From Anaerolineae bacterium (lineage in GTDB: Bacteria; Chloroflexota; Anaerolineae; Aggregatilineales; Phototrophicaceae): a stretch of DNA of 64,000 nucleotides. The stretch is taken from the NCBI GenBank assembly GCA_022823165.1, contig JAJDXR010000068.1, positions 1 through 64,000 on the forward strand, read 5' to 3'. The position numbers and the translations under genes are program-made. A model generated the notes under the pieces. It searched no databases and was not told where the DNA came from. It saw only the letters and a program-made list of their open reading frames with translations. Below are positions 6,713-15,152 of the stretch, piece by piece (position 1 is the stretch's first letter; every line of letters starts with the position of its first letter).

Positions 6713-9038
6713 AGCGAAAGAACACCTCAGCACCTCCAACATACCAGCTCGCAACGCCCGGAGCCTTTGACGACCAGCTTCTACGTACGCTGAAATACCG
6801 TTGATAACCGTCTCTACAGCCTTGCTTACTCTTGGCATCGGCTATTGCACTGTTTTCAGCCTCAATAGGCGACCTTCCTACGCCCTCACCCGTGTGCGTG
6901 AAACTATATTCAGAGCGAGGCGTGTTTGTCGGAACCGGAGTATCCGATGGCGGGACGGGTCTCTTTGTGTTCGTTGGCTTGGGCGTTGGCGTTTTCGTTG
7001 GCTTCTTCGGCGGCTTCTTCGTCGGTGTGAAGGTGAACGTGCTGGTTGGTGTGGAAGTTGCCGTGTAAGTTGCTGTATTAGTAGGCGTGAATGTTGGCGT
7101 ATCGGTAGGGGTGTCGGTCGGCGTAGCCGTGGGTGTAGATGTCGGCGTGATGGTCGGTGTTGCCGTGGGTGTATCCGTTGGGGTGAATGTCGGCGTATGA
7201 GTCGGTGTGTCAGTAGGCGTGAATGTTGGCGTTGGCGTGTCTGTCGGCGTATTGGTAGGCGTAAAAGTCGCCGTGTTTGTTGGCGTGAAGGTTGGTGTAT
7301 CCGTCGGCAGCAGCGTCAACGGCAGCAAATCGCTCCAATCCCCCTCTTGTTCACAGACTTCGCCGTCTCCCAGTGCCTGTGCCTGGATTTCGTAAGGCTC
7401 GCCAACTTGCAATTCGGCAAATTGATAGGCTCTCTGCGAGGCGGAAAGTGTCGTAGACAGCCAGTCGCCACCTTGCAGCCGCCAACGCAGACGGTACCCA
7501 GTCGCGCCCTCAACCGCGTCCCAAGCGACGACAAATTCGGAAATCCGCTGAAGGTTCTCCGGTTTTGGCAGTTCACATAACGGGATAGGCGTATCCGTTG
7601 GTGTTGCTGTTGTACTCGCCGTCGATGTTGGTGTTTCTGATGGGATTTTCGTCGAAGTTGGCGAAGATGTGTATGTGACGGTTGGCGTAGCGGTAGCGGT
7701 CGACGTTGCCGTTGGCGCAGGTGTTTCTGACGGAATGATTGTCGCTGTCGCCGTTGGCGAATGCGTAGAGATTGCGGCTGGCTCCGGTTTCAAATGCAGG
7801 AAGCTCGTCCATGCGCCCCGTCTTTCATATACCACCCCATCGCCAAGCGCGCGCACCTTGACCTTCACTGTCAAGTCTGTCGATATATCAACCAGCGTAT
7901 ATTCGAGCTGGCTTTTCGCCACCGGCACCGTATCGCGCGATCCGTCCGGCAGCTCCCAGCGAACGCGGTAGCTGACCGCGCCTTCCACCGCGTCCCAAGC
8001 GATAGTATGCGGCCCAATTTGCCTCAAGTTCTCAGGCGGAGAAAGTTCAATAAGCCTGGCTGATACAGTCGGCGTCGAAGTCTCGGTGGCTGTCGCTGTT
8101 GCGGTATCGGTCAATGTGGCTGTCGGGCTGTTTGTCGCTGTCGCAGTTGGCGTGATGGTAGCTGTATTCGTCGCTGTAGGTGTTGCCGTGTTGGTTGGCG
8201 CAGGAGTAGCCGTCTCTGTCGCAGTCGGCGTATTGGTCGCTGTATGCGTCGCAGTTGGCCTTGACGTGTTGCTTGGCGCAGGGGTAGCCGTCTCTGTCGG
8301 CTTGCTGGTGGCTGCGCTCGTCGGTTCTGCCGTAACGGTGGAAGCCGCGGTGGCGGGGATGGGAAGCGATATTTCGACGATCCTGCTCCAGCGCCCTCGC
8401 GCTTCGTATATTCGACCATCGCCCAAGGCCAGCGTTTGCGCTCTGTAAGTCTCGCCGGCTTTCAAGCCAGAGAAGCTGTACTCGGTTTGCGGCGCGTCTA
8501 CTGTAATCGAATGAATCTCGCCAGCGCCAGACAGGATTAACGAGTAGCCGATCGCGCCGGCTATTGCGTTCCAAGCGACCGTAGTGCCAGAGACGTGGCG
8601 CAGCTTCGGCGTAGCCAAGCCACGTAGAATCACGCGTGTTGGGGTTGCCGTCGGCGTGTTTGTAGGCGTATTCGTTGGCGTGGCTGTAGGGAAGGGGCGG
8701 GACAACACTGCAAAATTGGTCCAGCGGCTGTCCAAATAGTCAGCGCTGTCGCTGGAAATGGCTTGTACTTTTACGTAGTAAGTCTCGCCGAAATAGAACT
8801 CGCTCATGCTGAATCTGTTATGCGTCACCTCCTCCAGGATGTAGCGCAATCTTGCGGCTGCTCTCACCCATTCGACGCGATAGCCGCTGGCGCCGTCGAC
8901 CGCGTCCCAGACGACCGCGTCATTTTCAATGCGGATATTCTGTGGCCGCGGGAGCTGTTGTTGCGTTTGGGCAATTGAGGAAAACGATACAGACACCAAC
9001 ACCGCTAACAGCGCAACTTGCAGCATCTTGCGAATCAT
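6699..9038 (-). CDS. Secreted protein with four FN3-like domains on Thr-Pro linkers
   Basis: 779 residues. The start at 9038 is set by AGGAG eight bases upstream and by a signal peptide (MIRKMLQVALLAVLVSVSFSSIAQ). Four diverged FN3-like domains follow, each opening with P-x-N-L/I-R and V-x-W-D-A-V-x-G-A-x-G-Y-R, at roughly residues 30-115, 140-225, 320-405 and 465-550. Long low-complexity linkers of repeated TPT, TNTPT and TATPT separate them and extend to about residue 705. The C-terminal 70 residues form a different small domain with two Cys (CRDGYQRYFSV..., FFRCVPK). Such Thr-Pro linkers are characteristic of Chloroflexota exoproteins. Role unknown; probably an extracellular scaffold or binding protein. 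The linker DNA is a long imperfect tandem repeat. Confidence 0.82.
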   Translation of the reverse strand: MIRKMLQVALLAVLVSVSFSSIAQTQQQLPRPQNIRIENDAVVWDAVDGASGYRVEWVRAAARLRYILEEVTHNRFSMSEFYFGETYYVKVQAISSDSADYLDSRWTNFAVLSRPFPTATPTNTPTNTPTATPTRVILRGLATPKLRHVSGTTVAWNAIAGAIGYSLILSGAGEIHSITVDAPQTEYSFSGLKAGETYRAQTLALGDGRIYEARGRWSRIVEISLPIPATAASTVTAEPTSAATSKPTETATPAPSNTSRPTATHTATNTPTATETATPAPTNTATPTATNTATITPTATATNSPTATLTDTATATATETSTPTVSARLIELSPPENLRQIGPHTIAWDAVEGAVSYRVRWELPDGSRDTVPVAKSQLEYTLVDISTDLTVKVKVRALGDGVVYERRGAWTSFLHLKPEPAAISTHSPTATATIIPSETPAPTATSTATATPTVTYTSSPTSTKIPSETPTSTASTTATPTDTPIPLCELPKPENLQRISEFVVAWDAVEGATGYRLRWRLQGGDWLSTTLSASQRAYQFAELQVGEPYEIQAQALGDGEVCEQEGDWSDLLPLTLLPTDTPTFTPTNTATFTPTNTPTDTPTPTFTPTDTPTHTPTFTPTDTPTATPTITPTSTPTATPTDTPTDTPTFTPTNTATYTATSTPTSTFTFTPTKKPPKKPTKTPTPKPTNTKRPVPPSDTPVPTNTPRSEYSFTHTGEGVGRSPIEAENSAIADAKSKQGCRDGYQRYFSVRRSWSSKAPGVASWYVGGAEVFFRCVPK

Positions 9039-9143
9039 ATTGTCGCTCCTGCCGGGAATTGGTGTGCATCGGCAAAGGTAAATCCTGCAAATCGCCAAGA
9101 AAGCGGAAATGTACACAAACGCCTCAGATAATGAAAGGGGCGA

Positions 9144-9545
9144 CTTCGGAGCGGCGGCATGGTCATCTACCTGGCGGGTTTGCAGGCCATCCCGACTGAT
9201 TTGTACGAGGCGGCCGAGATAGACGGCGCCAATTGGTATCAGCGCATATTCCGCATCACCCTGCCCATGTTGAGCCCGACCATCTTCTTCCAGCTGATCA
9301 CCGGCGTCATTTTCACCATGCAAATTTTCACCGAGACCTTCATCATGACTGATGGCGGACCAGCCAACGCTTCCTTGTTTTATTTGCTCTACCTGTATCG
9401 ACAGGCATTCCAGAACTTCAAGATGGGCTACGCGTCGGCGCTGGCTTGGGTGTTCTTCATCGCCATCTTGCTGCTGACCGTGATTCTCTTCGCCACGGCC
9501 AAATTCTGGGTCTTTTACGAAGCCGAATCGGACGAGGACAACTGA
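9144..9545 (+). pseudogene. Carbohydrate ABC permease (MalF/UgpA type), N-terminally truncated
   Basis: The last 130 or so residues of a sugar-importer inner-membrane subunit: MVIYLAGLQAIPTDLYEAAE opens the EAA loop that contacts the ATPase (EAAEIDGANWYQRIFRITLP), followed by the final two membrane helices. Full-length relatives have about 300 residues, so the first three to four helices are missing. Family similarity fades at about 9144 and an in-frame TGA lies at 9132-9134. The next gene begins within its stop codon (TGATG), as in an intact operon, so the loss affects only the 5' side. Translation from the ATG at 9159 would give a 128-residue fragment unlikely to work alone. The cognate binding protein is also absent upstream. 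Confidence 0.75.
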
Positions 9546-10393
9546 TGAGCAGCGAAGGCGTCGGCTTAAACGCGCGGCAAATCATCAGCAAGATTGTCGT
9601 CTACATCGCGCTCGCTTTGGGATCAATCGTCATCCTTTTGCCGCTGCAATGGATGATCTCGACCTCTCTCAAGCCGCTCTCGCACGTCTTCCGTTTTCCA
9701 CCGGAGTTCTTCCCGACGAAAGTTGTCTGGGAAAATTACCCCAACGCGCTGACGCAGTTGCCATTTGACCTCTATTTCGGCAATACCGTCTTCATCGTCG
9801 TCATGTGCTTATTGGGCGAGGTCATCGTCTCGTCGATAGTCGCCTATGCCTTCTCGCGCTTGCGCTGGCGTGGGCGCAACGCGCTCTTCATCATAGTCTT
9901 GGCCACGATGATGCTGCCGCGGCAAGTCACGCTTATACCGGAGTTCATCGTCTTCAGGCAGCTGGGCATGATCGATACCTTCTGGCCGCTGATACTGCCC
10001 TCCTGGTTCGGCAATCCATTTTACATATTTCTCTTGCGGCAATACTTCCTGACGCATTCGCGCGAGCTGGATCAGGCGGCGGTCATCGACGGCTGTTCGC
10101 GCTTTGGCGTCTTTTGGCGCATCACCTTGCCCATGTCCAAACCAGTTCTGGGCGCGGTGGCGATCTTCTCGTTTCAGTTTCACTGGAACGACTTTTTCCG
10201 CCCGCTTATCTTCCTGCTCGACCAGGACAAATATACGCTGGCGCTGGGATTGCGCTTCTTTCAGGGTACCTACGGCACTGAGTGGAATTCGCTGATGGCT
10301 GTGTCACTGGTGGTCATGCTGCCGCTGATTATCGTTTTCTTCTTCGCGCAGCGTTATTTCATTCAGGGTGTTGTTTTTACCGGCTACAAGTAG
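9545..10393 (+). CDS. Carbohydrate ABC transporter permease (MalG/UgpE type)
   Basis: 282 residues, a normal length for a MalG-type inner-membrane subunit of a CUT1 sugar importer, with about six hydrophobic helices. The cytoplasmic EAA loop reads LDQAAVIDGCSRFGVFWRITLP and the C-terminus is a typical FAQRYFIQGVVFTGYK. The ATG overlaps the stop codon of the truncated MalF-type fragment by one base, so the two were translationally coupled. Because the partner permease has lost its N-terminal half and no binding protein or ATPase lies nearby, this gene is probably an orphan at present. Downstream genes are on the other strand. Confidence 0.88.
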   Translation: MSSEGVGLNARQIISKIVVYIALALGSIVILLPLQWMISTSLKPLSHVFRFPPEFFPTKVVWENYPNALTQLPFDLYFGNTVFIVVMCLLGEVIVSSIVAYAFSRLRWRGRNALFIIVLATMMLPRQVTLIPEFIVFRQLGMIDTFWPLILPSWFGNPFYIFLLRQYFLTHSRELDQAAVIDGCSRFGVFWRITLPMSKPVLGAVAIFSFQFHWNDFFRPLIFLLDQDKYTLALGLRFFQGTYGTEWNSLMAVSLVVMLPLIIVFFFAQRYFIQGVVFTGYK

Positions 10394-10528
10394 GCGCGCG
10401 TATTATGGCAACCTGCGCGCTCAACAAGCGGAAGGGAATATCGCCGCGAGATCGTTACTGTTCTAGAGATGAGAGGAGGATACAGTTGGTGAAGCGTACG
10501 AGCCAAATGGACGGCGGAGACTATACAG

Positions 10529-10687
10529 CTAGCCCTTCTTGCCGCGCTTTTTGTCTCCGCTGGCGCGCTTGGATTCATCTTTGGGCTTCTTGCCGGGCAA
10601 CGTAGTGCGTATGTGGCGGATGCCTTTGGAACTCACTTCATACTCTGTGATGGGCGTGTTGCTGGTGATCGTATAGTTTCGCTTCAT
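10529..10687 (-). CDS. Small basic protein of 52 residues, unknown
   Basis: A short frame beginning MKRNYTITSNTPITEY and ending in a Lys/Arg/Gly-rich tail (SKRASGDKKRGKKG). A good ribosome binding site (AAAGGAG, about seven bases from the ATG) supports translation. The N-terminal half has mixed residues including IRHIRTTLPGKKP; the C-terminal third is highly charged, as in nucleic-acid-binding tails. It follows the next upstream gene on the same strand by 24 bases and may be co-transcribed with it. No family recognised; a non-coding explanation is still possible. Confidence 0.5.
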   Translation of the reverse strand: MKRNYTITSNTPITEYEVSSKGIRHIRTTLPGKKPKDESKRASGDKKRGKKG

Positions 10688-10711
10688 GGCTAACGCTCCT
10701 TTATCTCATCA

Positions 10712-11134
10712 TCATTGTACAGAATGGCGTAAGAAAATGCTATTTCGCGATACCAAAGTCCACTCGCCGAATTCTTGAACTTCAATATGTACTTCGTAGA
10801 GCCCGTCTCCAACAAAAATCAGATCGCTGAGATGAAAAATCGTCAAACTGCTCGACGAGGTGAGGAGATCTACCGCAAAGTGCCATTCCGCCAAGATATG
10901 ATTATCTCCGGGCGCAAGTACGCGCAAAATAGCGGGATAACGACTCTGATCCGATTCGGACTCCGAGAAAATAAACGCAACAAGAATCACAGGCGGATTC
11001 AAGGTCACGTGGACAGGTGGAGGACTCGGCAGTGGTATTCCCAGAGCAGTATCCGTAAATACGCGCTCAAGCGTAAGTGTGCCGTCACCATGCCTTTCAA
11101 AGTCATTACAAAGGACAGACCATCCAAGTCTCAT
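10712..11134 (-). CDS. Hypothetical protein, DUF6941-like
   Basis: 140 residues with no signal peptide or membrane segment. The N-terminal words VLCNDFERHGDGTLTLERVF, a central PPVHVTLNPPVILVAFIF and the C-terminal HLSDLIFVGDGLYEVHIEV resemble the all-beta DUF6941 family, whose members open with a C-D-phi word followed by a statement-like strand and end in a G-x-Y-x-phi strand. The family is uncharacterised. The ATG at 11134 has a weak GAGG upstream. It lies 24 bases before the small basic protein gene on the same strand. The family match is my judgement from pattern only. Confidence 0.55.
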   Translation of the reverse strand: MRLGWSVLCNDFERHGDGTLTLERVFTDTALGIPLPSPPPVHVTLNPPVILVAFIFSESESDQSRYPAILRVLAPGDNHILAEWHFAVDLLTSSSSLTIFHLSDLIFVGDGLYEVHIEVQEFGEWTLVSRNSIFLRHSVQ

Positions 11135-11264
11135 TCAGCCTCGCTTTCAATTAAGTGTTTAGAAATTGGAGTTGCTTAGGCAAGAATAGCTAGCTGAAGA
11201 GCGAATATCAATCGCAAAATACGCGATTTCATGAGACGCTAGTGAGAAAGGTCAAAGAGAAACC

Positions 11265-13196
11265 ATGCAAACCAAGTCGATGTATCAAAAGCTTCACCCG
11301 CTCGCGCATGACGCTGTCAGTTGGAGCGACGGCTTCTGGGGCCGTCTGCACAAGCTGTGTCACGAAACTGTGCTGCCCAGCATGCGCAAGGCGCTTGACG
11401 AACCCGCAAACGGCGCCGTCTTTAGCAACTTCTATATCGCCGCCGGCCTGCAAGAAGGCGAGCGCAAAGGCACCATGTGGAGCGATGGCGACTGCTACAA
11501 ATATATGGAAGCCTGGGCGCATATTTACGGCCAGACCAAAGACCCGGCGATCCTCGAGCATTTGGATCCGCTCATCGCCGTCATCGCCGCGGCGCAAGAA
11601 GCCGACGGTTATATCAGCGCGCCGATGCAGCTGAGCCCCAACAAGCAACGCTGGACCAGCGTGAATGACCATGAACTGTACAATATGGGGCATTTGCTAA
11701 CGGCGGCCGCGGTCCATCATCGCATCACGAGCAAAAGTAATTTTCTGGATATCGCGATTAAGCTGGCCGATTATCTCTACGATCTATTTATGCCTCGCCC
11801 GCCGGAGCTGGCGCATTTCGGCTTTAATCCCTCTAATACCATGGGCGCGGTCGACTTGTATCGCGCCACGGGCGACGGTCGCTACCTCGAGCTGGCGCAG
11901 CGCTTCGTCGATATGCGCGGCTCTCAGCCGGGCGGCGGCGACCAAAATCAAGCGCTGGTGCCGCTGCGGGAGGAGACGTGGGCGGTCGGCCACGCCGTAA
12001 CCGCCGGCTACCTGTACTGCGGCGCGACCGATGTCGTGGCCGAAACCGGCGATGAAGCCTTGTTGGCAGGCTTGCATCGTATCTGGGATAACGCTATCCA
12101 CAGCAAAATGTATATCACCGGCGGCACCTCGGCCCAGCATCACGGCGCGTCGCAGCGGCCTGAATTTGGCGGCAGCGCCGGTTCCGTGCACGAAGCTTTC
12201 GGCTACGAATATTCCCTGCCCAACGCCACCGCCTACAACGAGACCTGCGCCAATATCGCCAACGCCATGTGGAATTGGCGCTTGCTCAATCTCAGCGGCG
12301 ACGCCAAATATACCGACATTGTCGAACTCGTCCTCTATAACAGCATGCTCTCTTCCATGAGCCTGGACGGGATCGAGTTCTGTTACACCAATCCCTTGCG
12401 ATGGTACGGCGCCGAGCATCCACTGCTGAGCCAGGACGCTTACGAGCGCTGGTTCATCTCGCGCTGCTACTGCTGCCCGACCAATACCGCTCGAACCATT
12501 GCCCTCCTGCATAATTGGTTCTATGGCGTCTCGGACGAAGGCTTTTGGGTGCATCTCTATGGCAGCAACAGCGTGGACACAACGTTGGCGGACGGGTCGG
12601 CCTTCGCCTTGACGCAGCAAACGGACTACCCCTGGGATGGGCGTATCCGCATCACTGTCGACGCGGCGCCGGCGGACGAAGTCGCTCTGATGCTGCGGAT
12701 ACCGGGCTGGTGTGACGGAGCCGCCCTGCGCATCAACGGCGAAGCGAGCGAGATGCCGCTCGCGCCCGGGACTTATGTTGAGTTGACGCGCGCCTGGAAT
12801 AGGGGCGATGTCATCGAATTGAGCTTGCCGCTGGCGCCGCGAACGATCAAAGCGCACCCTAAAGCCGAAGAGATTCGCAATCACGTAGCGATCATGCGCG
12901 GGCCGATCGTCTACTGTCTGGAAGGTATGGACCTGCCCGACGGCGTCTCTATCCTGGAAGTTTACGCGCCGGACGATATGCCCCTGGAAGCCAAAATGGA
13001 AAGCGAGCTGCTGGGCGGCGTGGTGACGATTGCAGGCCAGGCGCGCCGTCTTTACGAAGAGAACGGCGCAACGGCGCTATACCTGGAGGCGGGCCGGGAG
13101 CAAGAAGAAGCGCTGGATATCCGCCTGATTCCCTACTACGCCTGGAATAATCGCGGCGTCGACGAGATGACGGTCTGGCTGCCGCGCCGCTTTTGA
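11265..13196 (+). CDS. Glycoside hydrolase family 127 (beta-L-arabinofuranosidase-like)
   Basis: 643 residues matching GH127 (formerly DUF1680), an (alpha/alpha)6-barrel enzyme family whose founding member releases beta-L-arabinofuranose with a zinc-bound cysteine nucleophile. Supporting motifs are NGAVFSNFYIAAG, ADGYISAP, DHELYNMGHL, MYITGGTSA and the metal site: Glu371-x-Cys373 followed by Cys403-Cys404 in RCYCCPTNTAR. All four zinc/nucleophile positions appear intact. No signal peptide is visible, so it probably acts on short imported oligosaccharides. It stands alone on the plus strand; the GH51 gene about 6 kb downstream and two sulfatases between them suggest shared use of arabinose-containing, perhaps sulfated, glycans. 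Confidence 0.88.
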   Translation: MQTKSMYQKLHPLAHDAVSWSDGFWGRLHKLCHETVLPSMRKALDEPANGAVFSNFYIAAGLQEGERKGTMWSDGDCYKYMEAWAHIYGQTKDPAILEHLDPLIAVIAAAQEADGYISAPMQLSPNKQRWTSVNDHELYNMGHLLTAAAVHHRITSKSNFLDIAIKLADYLYDLFMPRPPELAHFGFNPSNTMGAVDLYRATGDGRYLELAQRFVDMRGSQPGGGDQNQALVPLREETWAVGHAVTAGYLYCGATDVVAETGDEALLAGLHRIWDNAIHSKMYITGGTSAQHHGASQRPEFGGSAGSVHEAFGYEYSLPNATAYNETCANIANAMWNWRLLNLSGDAKYTDIVELVLYNSMLSSMSLDGIEFCYTNPLRWYGAEHPLLSQDAYERWFISRCYCCPTNTARTIALLHNWFYGVSDEGFWVHLYGSNSVDTTLADGSAFALTQQTDYPWDGRIRITVDAAPADEVALMLRIPGWCDGAALRINGEASEMPLAPGTYVELTRAWNRGDVIELSLPLAPRTIKAHPKAEEIRNHVAIMRGPIVYCLEGMDLPDGVSILEVYAPDDMPLEAKMESELLGGVVTIAGQARRLYEENGATALYLEAGREQEEALDIRLIPYYAWNNRGVDEMTVWLPRRF

Positions 13197-13264
13197 AGCG
13201 TCTAGCGCAGATGGGAGTGGTGAATATCGGGGATATAATCCCTTTGCGAACACGGCACATATAT
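13197..13264. other. Short intergenic spacer
   Basis: No gene or obvious terminator is visible between the GH127 stop codon and the repeat block that follows. Confidence 0.4.
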
Positions 13265-13514
13265 TTCGCCACAGAGACACAGAAGTAATGGCAACAAAAT
13301 AATCAGAAATGGTAGGGGCGTCCCGGTGGGTCGTCCGCATAATAGTCATACGCGGAATGATAGCAGAGGGTCAGCCACCGGCTGACCCCTACAGATTTCG
13401 ACGCGAATAGTAGCCGCGCTTCCGCCATAAGTCTTATGGTAGAAGCCGCTGCCATGGCGCTGCTAAACTGCTTTACTCGGCGTCCTCTATTTTACTCGGC
13501 GCGCTCGGCGGCAA
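13265..13514. repeat. Family B element with a nested family A insertion
   Basis: The left end TTCGCCACAGAGACACAGAAG and the right end CTCGGCGCGCTCGGCGGCAA are the inverted ends of family B. The span is 250 bp, but the stretch 13312-13392 (81 bp), bounded by GTAGGGGCG and CGCCCCTAC-like words, belongs to family A. Removing it leaves about 169 bp, the standard length of the other copies. The segment after it runs into GTGACTTACTTTG, a flank also seen beside other copies. Confidence 0.55.
13312..13392. repeat. Family A palindromes (two), nested
   Basis: Two short palindromes, GTAGGGGCGTCCCGGTGGGT at 13312 and GGGTCAGCCACCGGCTGACC at 13368, are arranged so that GTAGGGG at the left pairs with CCCCTAC at the right end. 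They resemble GTAGGGGCGAGCC/GGCTCGCCCCTAC units found at ten other sites in the window. Confidence 0.55.
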
Positions 13515-13754
13515 AATTGCCGTGACTTACTTTGTTATGCTGCGTCGCAGAGTTTTTTGTTCACCTGACGGAGTTATCACGTCCGCGGAATTATCTACTC
13601 CCCGCGCTGATGAGCAAAGACGATCGGGTCCTCGCCTGGGACATACTCTCGCTTGTTTTGGCTGTTGCGCGGCGCGGCTAGGACAGAAGTAGAGCGGCGA
13701 ATCTCAGCCGGGTCGGCAGCTCCTCGCCAGAGTTTCCGACCAGTGGACAGCTGG
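13515..13754. other. Intergenic stretch after the sulfatase gene
   Basis: About 240 bases between the repeat block and the sulfatase stop codon. No frame here has a family motif and I see no hairpin of note. Confidence 0.35.
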
Positions 13755-15152
13755 CTATGTCGGTTGCGGACGCCAAGCCTCGCTTGGATTATGCCGCGGC
13801 AACTCTCGCGCGCGCAGCCCGCTCTTGTTCTCATCTTGGTAGCGTTCGAAATAGCCTTCAATCGCGGCCGTCAAGGTCTCGACGACCGGCGCATAATCGG
13901 CAGCGCCGAAACAATTGTGAGTTTCGCCCGCATCGCGCGCCAGATCAAAAAGTTCGCAAGGCGCCTGCTCGTAGTAGCGTCTGACCAATTTATGGCGCCG
14001 CGTACGCGCCATGCGCAAATCACCATATTCGCCGAATTGAATTTGCCGCCAATCGGGCAGCGCGGCGGAATTGTCCAGCAGCGGCAGGAAGCTGCGCCCG
14101 GGATAGTTGGCCTCGCTTGGCAGCGCGTCGGCTATGCCGGCGTAATCGGCCAGGGTCTGAAATAGATCCAGGTGATCGACAAATTCCAGCCGTCGTTGCC
14201 GGGCGAATAGCCGGCGCGGATGATTGAAGATCAGCGGTACGCGAATCGACTCCTCAAGCATGTTGAGGGGCAGGGTAGCGTTGCCCTTGCCCCAAAGCCC
14301 GTGCTGCCCGCAGCAGAGGCCGTGATCCGAAGTGAAGACGATTAAGGCGCTGTCGCGCAGTTGCAGCGCATCCAGCTCATCCAGCAGGCGCCCGACTGCC
14401 TCGTCGATGTGCGTGATGGCGGCGTAGTACTGCGCCAGCGCCTCGCGCGGATTCAGTCGTGTCGGCAAGGTGGATTCCAGCGCTTGCGCCCCGAATGGAT
14501 AAGCCGGCTGATTGAGCAGCCCCTCAAAAGCGCTGCCGCGATAGGCGGCCGCCAGGCGCTCCGGCTGCCCGCGCCAGGGATTGTGCGTTCCGAAATAGCC
14601 GATGTGCAGAAAGAACGATGAGCCGGCGTCGCGCTCGCGCAGGAATTCGATCGCCTTGTCGGTGATGACCTGGGTTCGTTGGCCGGGAAGCGTCTGAACT
14701 TCTCCGTTCAGGCTGAAGCGATGGTCACCGCCATGTTCAGCCGGGTAATCGCCCACGCCGCTGAACCAATGCGCGAAACCGGCCTGCGGCTGATCATCAT
14801 TGCCCAGGTGCCACTTGCCGCAGTGCGCCGTCTGGTAACCCGCATCGGAGAGCAGTTGGGCCAGCGTCACCTCGTCCTTGAGCCAGGGGCGGCGGTGAAT
14901 CTCCGGAATCGTTGACGACAGGTAGTCGTGAATGCCATGCTGAGAAGCCAGCCGCCCGGTCAGCAGGCAGGCGCGGGCTGGCGAGCATACCGGCGTGGGC
15001 GTGAAGGCGTTCTGCATCAGCACACCGGTCGCCGCCAGATAATCCAGCGTCGGACTGTGAATTTCGCGGTTGCCGTAACAACCCGGCGCCCACTGCGCCA
15101 AATCGTCGTTGACGATCAGGATGATGTTTTTCTGTTCAGTCTCTGGCATCAT
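13755..15152 (-). CDS. Sulfatase (type I, formylglycine-dependent)
   Basis: 465 residues of the alkaline-phosphatase-like sulfatase family. The N-terminal metal site is IILIVNDDLAQW, and the activation motif C56-S-P-A-R60 carries the cysteine that a maturase converts to formylglycine. GKWHLGN and TSDHGLCCGQHGLWGKG supply the remaining metal- and sulfate-binding residues. Length is usual for arylsulfatases. No signal peptide is seen, so a cytoplasmic role on imported sulfated sugars is likely unless export uses another route. Its first codons overlap the end of the upstream sulfatase gene by 17 bases, so the two are co-translated. The maturase gene is not in this window. Confidence 0.9.
   Translation of the reverse strand: MMPETEQKNIILIVNDDLAQWAPGCYGNREIHSPTLDYLAATGVLMQNAFTPTPVCSPARACLLTGRLASQHGIHDYLSSTIPEIHRRPWLKDEVTLAQLLSDAGYQTAHCGKWHLGNDDQPQAGFAHWFSGVGDYPAEHGGDHRFSLNGEVQTLPGQRTQVITDKAIEFLRERDAGSSFFLHIGYFGTHNPWRGQPERLAAAYRGSAFEGLLNQPAYPFGAQALESTLPTRLNPREALAQYYAAITHIDEAVGRLLDELDALQLRDSALIVFTSDHGLCCGQHGLWGKGNATLPLNMLEESIRVPLIFNHPRRLFARQRRLEFVDHLDLFQTLADYAGIADALPSEANYPGRSFLPLLDNSAALPDWRQIQFGEYGDLRMARTRRHKLVRRYYEQAPCELFDLARDAGETHNCFGAADYAPVVETLTAAIEGYFERYQDENKSGLRARELPRHNPSEAWRPQPT

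Noticed and set aside
5735-6793. A 352-codon plus-strand frame across the oxidase/FG-GAP debris
   Set aside because: The minus strand shows clear oxidase and FG-GAP motifs; the plus frame shows none.
7060-8700. Short regular DNA repeats that could be mistaken for a CRISPR array
   Set aside because: They are in-frame codons for Thr-Pro linkers (period a multiple of three, no constant spacers), interrupted by FN3 domains.
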